A DNA stretch of 64,000 nucleotides, from assembly GCA_014337915.1 (NCBI GenBank), contig QUBU01000004.1:1-64000 (forward strand), given 5' to 3'. Under the pieces are notes generated by a model. The model saw only the letters and a program-made list of their open reading frames with translations, searched no databases and was not told the origin of the DNA. The translations under genes were made by a program, and so were the position numbers. This document shows, piece by piece, positions 62,036 to 64,000 of this stretch (position 1 is its first letter; each line of letters begins with the position of its first letter). Source of the DNA: Gammaproteobacteria bacterium (GTDB lineage Bacteria; Pseudomonadota; Gammaproteobacteria; Steroidobacterales; GCA-2729495).

Positions 62036-63361
62036 CTATTTCCCGCGCTCGCCCTGCTCCCTGCGCAGGCGCTCGTAGCGGCGCCCGAGCGCCACGGCCA
62101 CCCCACCCCAGAGGCCCGAGGACAGCAGGCCGAGGCCGACACTGCCGGCGAGCCCGAAACCCAGCACCGCCAGCAGCGCCTGCATCCAGGCGGCGGAGAC
62201 ATCACCCACGCGGTAGACCACCGTGTCGATGACGTTCTTGGTGCGGTAGCGGCTTTCCTGCGGCATGACGGTGAAGCAGATCTCGCGGCTCGGCCGCGCG
62301 ATGGCGTACTGCGCCACCCGCCGCAGCACCTGGATGCCCTGCAGCACCAGCACCGTCGGCGACAGTGCGACCGCAAGGAAGGAGCCGAGCATCAGCAGCG
62401 GATTGAGTACCAGTCCGGCGGTGACGCCGAAGCGCGTGATGATGCGGCCGGTGCCGAAGACCAGCACCAGCGCCGACCAGATGTTGACCACCAGGTCGAT
62501 GTCGGCGATCGCCTGGGTGCGCCGGCCGATGTCGGTGAAGGCCCGGCCGATGACGTCGGTCTGCAGGAAGTACGCCACCGTCGCCACCCAGGTCATGAGC
62601 ATGATGAACAGCGCCTGGTTCACCACGTAGCCGGAGCGGAACAGCGCGCCGAAGCCGTCGAAGGGATTGCCGGGCAGCTCGTGGTCCAGCGTGGAGGCCT
62701 GGGTCTCGACATGGCCGGCCTGCAGCCGCGCCTTCTCGCGCACCAGCAGCTGCACCAGCACGGTGACAACCACGAAGGATGCGGCGGCCGCGAGCAGCAG
62801 GCCTTCGACACCCGCAAAACCCGCCAGCAGGCGCGTAACCAGCGGGCCGACGATCGCACCCAGGCTGCCGCCGGCCGCGATCGCCGCGAACAGCCGCGTC
62901 GCCTGCAGCGGCGTGAACAGGTCCGCCATCAGGCTCCAGAACATCGAGACCATGAACAGGTTGCAGACGCTGAACCACCAGAAGTACACCGTCGCCACCC
63001 AGCGGCTGCCGGGCGCTGCGGCGAACAGCGCCGCGAAGGCCAGGATGTTCAGCACCCAGAACCAGAACAGGCCGGGGACCACGCGTGCGAGGCGCAAGCG
63101 CGTCGTCACCCAGCCGTACAGTGGCGCGCAGGCCAGCGTGAGCAGCAGCGTGCCGGTGTAGAGCACCGGCAGCTGGGTCACCCCCAGCACGGTGGCCATG
63201 GTGTCGCGCACCGGGCGCAGGATGTAGTAGCCACCCAGCAGCACGAAATTGCAGGCGAAGGCCAGCGCCAACGCGCGCAGCTCGTGCTGCCCGGCGCTGA
63301 CAAAGCGGCGGATGAAAGAGGCAAGGACGGATGGCAAGGTGGCCGCAGGGTAGCACGGCAA
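62036..63361 (-). CDS. ATP/ADP-translocase-like MFS carrier
   Basis: A 441-residue protein with about 12 helices. LGGYYILRPVRDTMATVLGVTQLPVLYTGTLLLTLACAPLYGWVT and RLFAAIAAGGSLGAIVGPLVTRLL match the NTP/NDP exchange (Tlc-like) group found in free-living bacteria as well as parasites; here the substrate is not certain. SREICFTVMPQESRYRTKNVIDTVVYRVGD is typical of the group. The start at TTG 63361 is a best guess; other in-frame starts lie within the first 40 codons. A hairpin-free 158-base gap separates it from the MoaD-like gene. Confidence 0.75.
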   Translation of the reverse strand: MPCYPAATLPSVLASFIRRFVSAGQHELRALALAFACNFVLLGGYYILRPVRDTMATVLGVTQLPVLYTGTLLLTLACAPLYGWVTTRLRLARVVPGLFWFWVLNILAFAALFAAAPGSRWVATVYFWWFSVCNLFMVSMFWSLMADLFTPLQATRLFAAIAAGGSLGAIVGPLVTRLLAGFAGVEGLLLAAAASFVVVTVLVQLLVREKARLQAGHVETQASTLDHELPGNPFDGFGALFRSGYVVNQALFIMLMTWVATVAYFLQTDVIGRAFTDIGRRTQAIADIDLVVNIWSALVLVFGTGRIITRFGVTAGLVLNPLLMLGSFLAVALSPTVLVLQGIQVLRRVAQYAIARPSREICFTVMPQESRYRTKNVIDTVVYRVGDVSAAWMQALLAVLGFGLAGSVGLGLLSSGLWGGVAVALGRRYERLRREQGERGK

Positions 63362-63465
63362 GCACCCCTGCTGGTGACGGCGTCCCTGTTACGCAGACAG
63401 GTGCCGCCGATCGGCGCCAGGGCCTGGGGCCTGCAATGGCTGCCGTCGACATGGGTTTTCCGCTG

Positions 63466-64000
63466 TCACGGCTTCACCATGACCTTGATGGATTCGCGTG
63501 CATCCATCGCACGGTAGCCGTCCGGCACACCATCGAGACTCACCGTGCGGTCGAACACCAGGCCGGGTTCGATGCGGCCTTCGAGCACGTCGGGCAGCAG
63601 TTCCTCGATGTAGGCGCGGACCGGCGCGGGACCGCCACCGACGATGATGTTGCGGAAGAACATCGGCTGCGCCTGCGGAATGACGTCGTAGTGCGGCACA
63701 CCGACGCGGCCGACGGCACCACCCGCACGCGCGATGGCCACGGACGTCGCCATGGCCTGGTCGGTGCCGACGCACTCCAGCACCGAGTGCACGCCGAACC
63801 CGCCGGTGAGTTCACGCACGCGCTCGGTGGCGTCCCTGCCGCGCTCGCTCACGACATCGGTTGCGCCGAAGCGCTGCGCCAGCTCGAGGCGATCCGGATG
63901 ACGCCCCATGATGATGATCTGTTCGGCACCGAGGCGCTGCGCGGCGATCACGCCGCACAGGCCCACCGCGCCGTCGCCGATCACCGCCACCTTCCGGCCT
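63466..64000 (-). CDS. Zinc-type alcohol dehydrogenase, C-terminal part (partial)
   Basis: The gene starts beyond the window; 178 residues of the C-terminal NAD-binding half are seen. KVAVIGDGAVGLCGVIAAQRLGAEQIIIMGRHPDRLELAQRFGATDVVSERG is the Rossmann domain, then VLECVGTDQAMATSVAIARAGGAVGRVGVPHY and the end GYRAMDARESIKVMVKP. The zinc-binding half is not visible. It belongs to the medium-chain dehydrogenase/reductase family; the substrate is unknown. It lies 104 bases upstream of the translocase-like gene on the same strand. Confidence 0.88.
   Translation of the reverse strand, partial: GRKVAVIGDGAVGLCGVIAAQRLGAEQIIIMGRHPDRLELAQRFGATDVVSERGRDATERVRELTGGFGVHSVLECVGTDQAMATSVAIARAGGAVGRVGVPHYDVIPQAQPMFFRNIIVGGGPAPVRAYIEELLPDVLEGRIEPGLVFDRTVSLDGVPDGYRAMDARESIKVMVKP

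Overview
The window is about 64 kb of GC-rich, densely coding bacterial chromosome. The gene set (mtgA, srkA, yadGH, ccoNOQP, MoeB-rhodanese, bufferin genes, a cbb3 oxidase beside NO-linked genes) fits a high-GC gammaproteobacterium of the Nevskiales/Steroidobacteraceae kind. That placement is an inference from gene content; no rRNA gene is present to confirm it. There is no rRNA, CRISPR array, insertion sequence, integrase or phage gene. One tRNA (Arg, anticodon TCG) is present. The first and last genes are cut by the window edges.

Layout. 0-2.5 kb: the end of an OmpA-type gene, then a bufferin (RiPP copper-metallophore) operon bufA1-bufB-bufC. 2.5-5 kb: a minus-strand operon LemA / TPM-YgcG / second TPM protein and a small unknown gene. 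5.3-8 kb: a GH17-GT2 fusion glucan synthase (NdvB-like). 8-14.5 kb: hemerythrin, GAF-GGDEF diguanylate cyclase, mtgA, srkA, a VOC protein, an exported D-2-hydroxyacid dehydrogenase and an FMN reductase. 14.6-18.1 kb: cbb3 oxidase ccoNOQP plus a small membrane protein. 18.2-22.8 kb: an AIF-like flavoprotein, then a nitric-oxide-type cluster (DUF2249, CcoN-like membrane protein, double DUF2249, DUF59, small protein, AhpD-like protein). This cluster is preceded by a near-perfect NsrR-type 23-nt inverted repeat. 22.8-31.7 kb: an MFS transporter, then a sulfate-transporter operon cysA-cysT-cysW that continues into a histidine kinase and response regulator. sbp is divergent, and an 11-bp-period direct repeat lies between cysA and sbp. 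31.7-40.2 kb: two MFS pumps, a cold-shock gene with promoter and terminator, two alpha/beta hydrolases, an HPF-like protein, a cysteine-synthase-like enzyme, a GST and an exported SDR. 40.2-47.7 kb: an operon of a PD40/TolB-like protein and two amidohydrolase-like proteins, a repeat protein and a multi-pass membrane protein. 47.7-53.8 kb: DUF1800-DUF1501, yadGH ABC exporter and a carboxylesterase. 53.8-64 kb: tRNA-Arg, GST, aldehyde dehydrogenase, FAD monooxygenase, VOC, aromatic aminotransferase, MoeB-rhodanese, BNR-repeat protein with a MoaD/ThiS-like partner, an ATP/ADP-translocase-like carrier and a partial zinc alcohol dehydrogenase.

How the parts may work together. The buf operon points to copper handling. 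The cbb3 oxidase and the adjacent NsrR-boxed DUF2249/DUF59/CcoN-like genes suggest low-oxygen respiration coupled to NO defence or Fe-S repair. The cys operon carries its own two-component system and a cysA with a long extra C-terminal region, which suggests a self-regulated oxyanion uptake module. The most novel-looking points are the NsrR-boxed CcoN-like cluster, the cysTWA-linked two-component system with its tandem operator-like repeat, the E1-like/ubiquitin-like pair around a BNR protein, and the two Rossmann-fold dehydrogenases that carry signal peptides.
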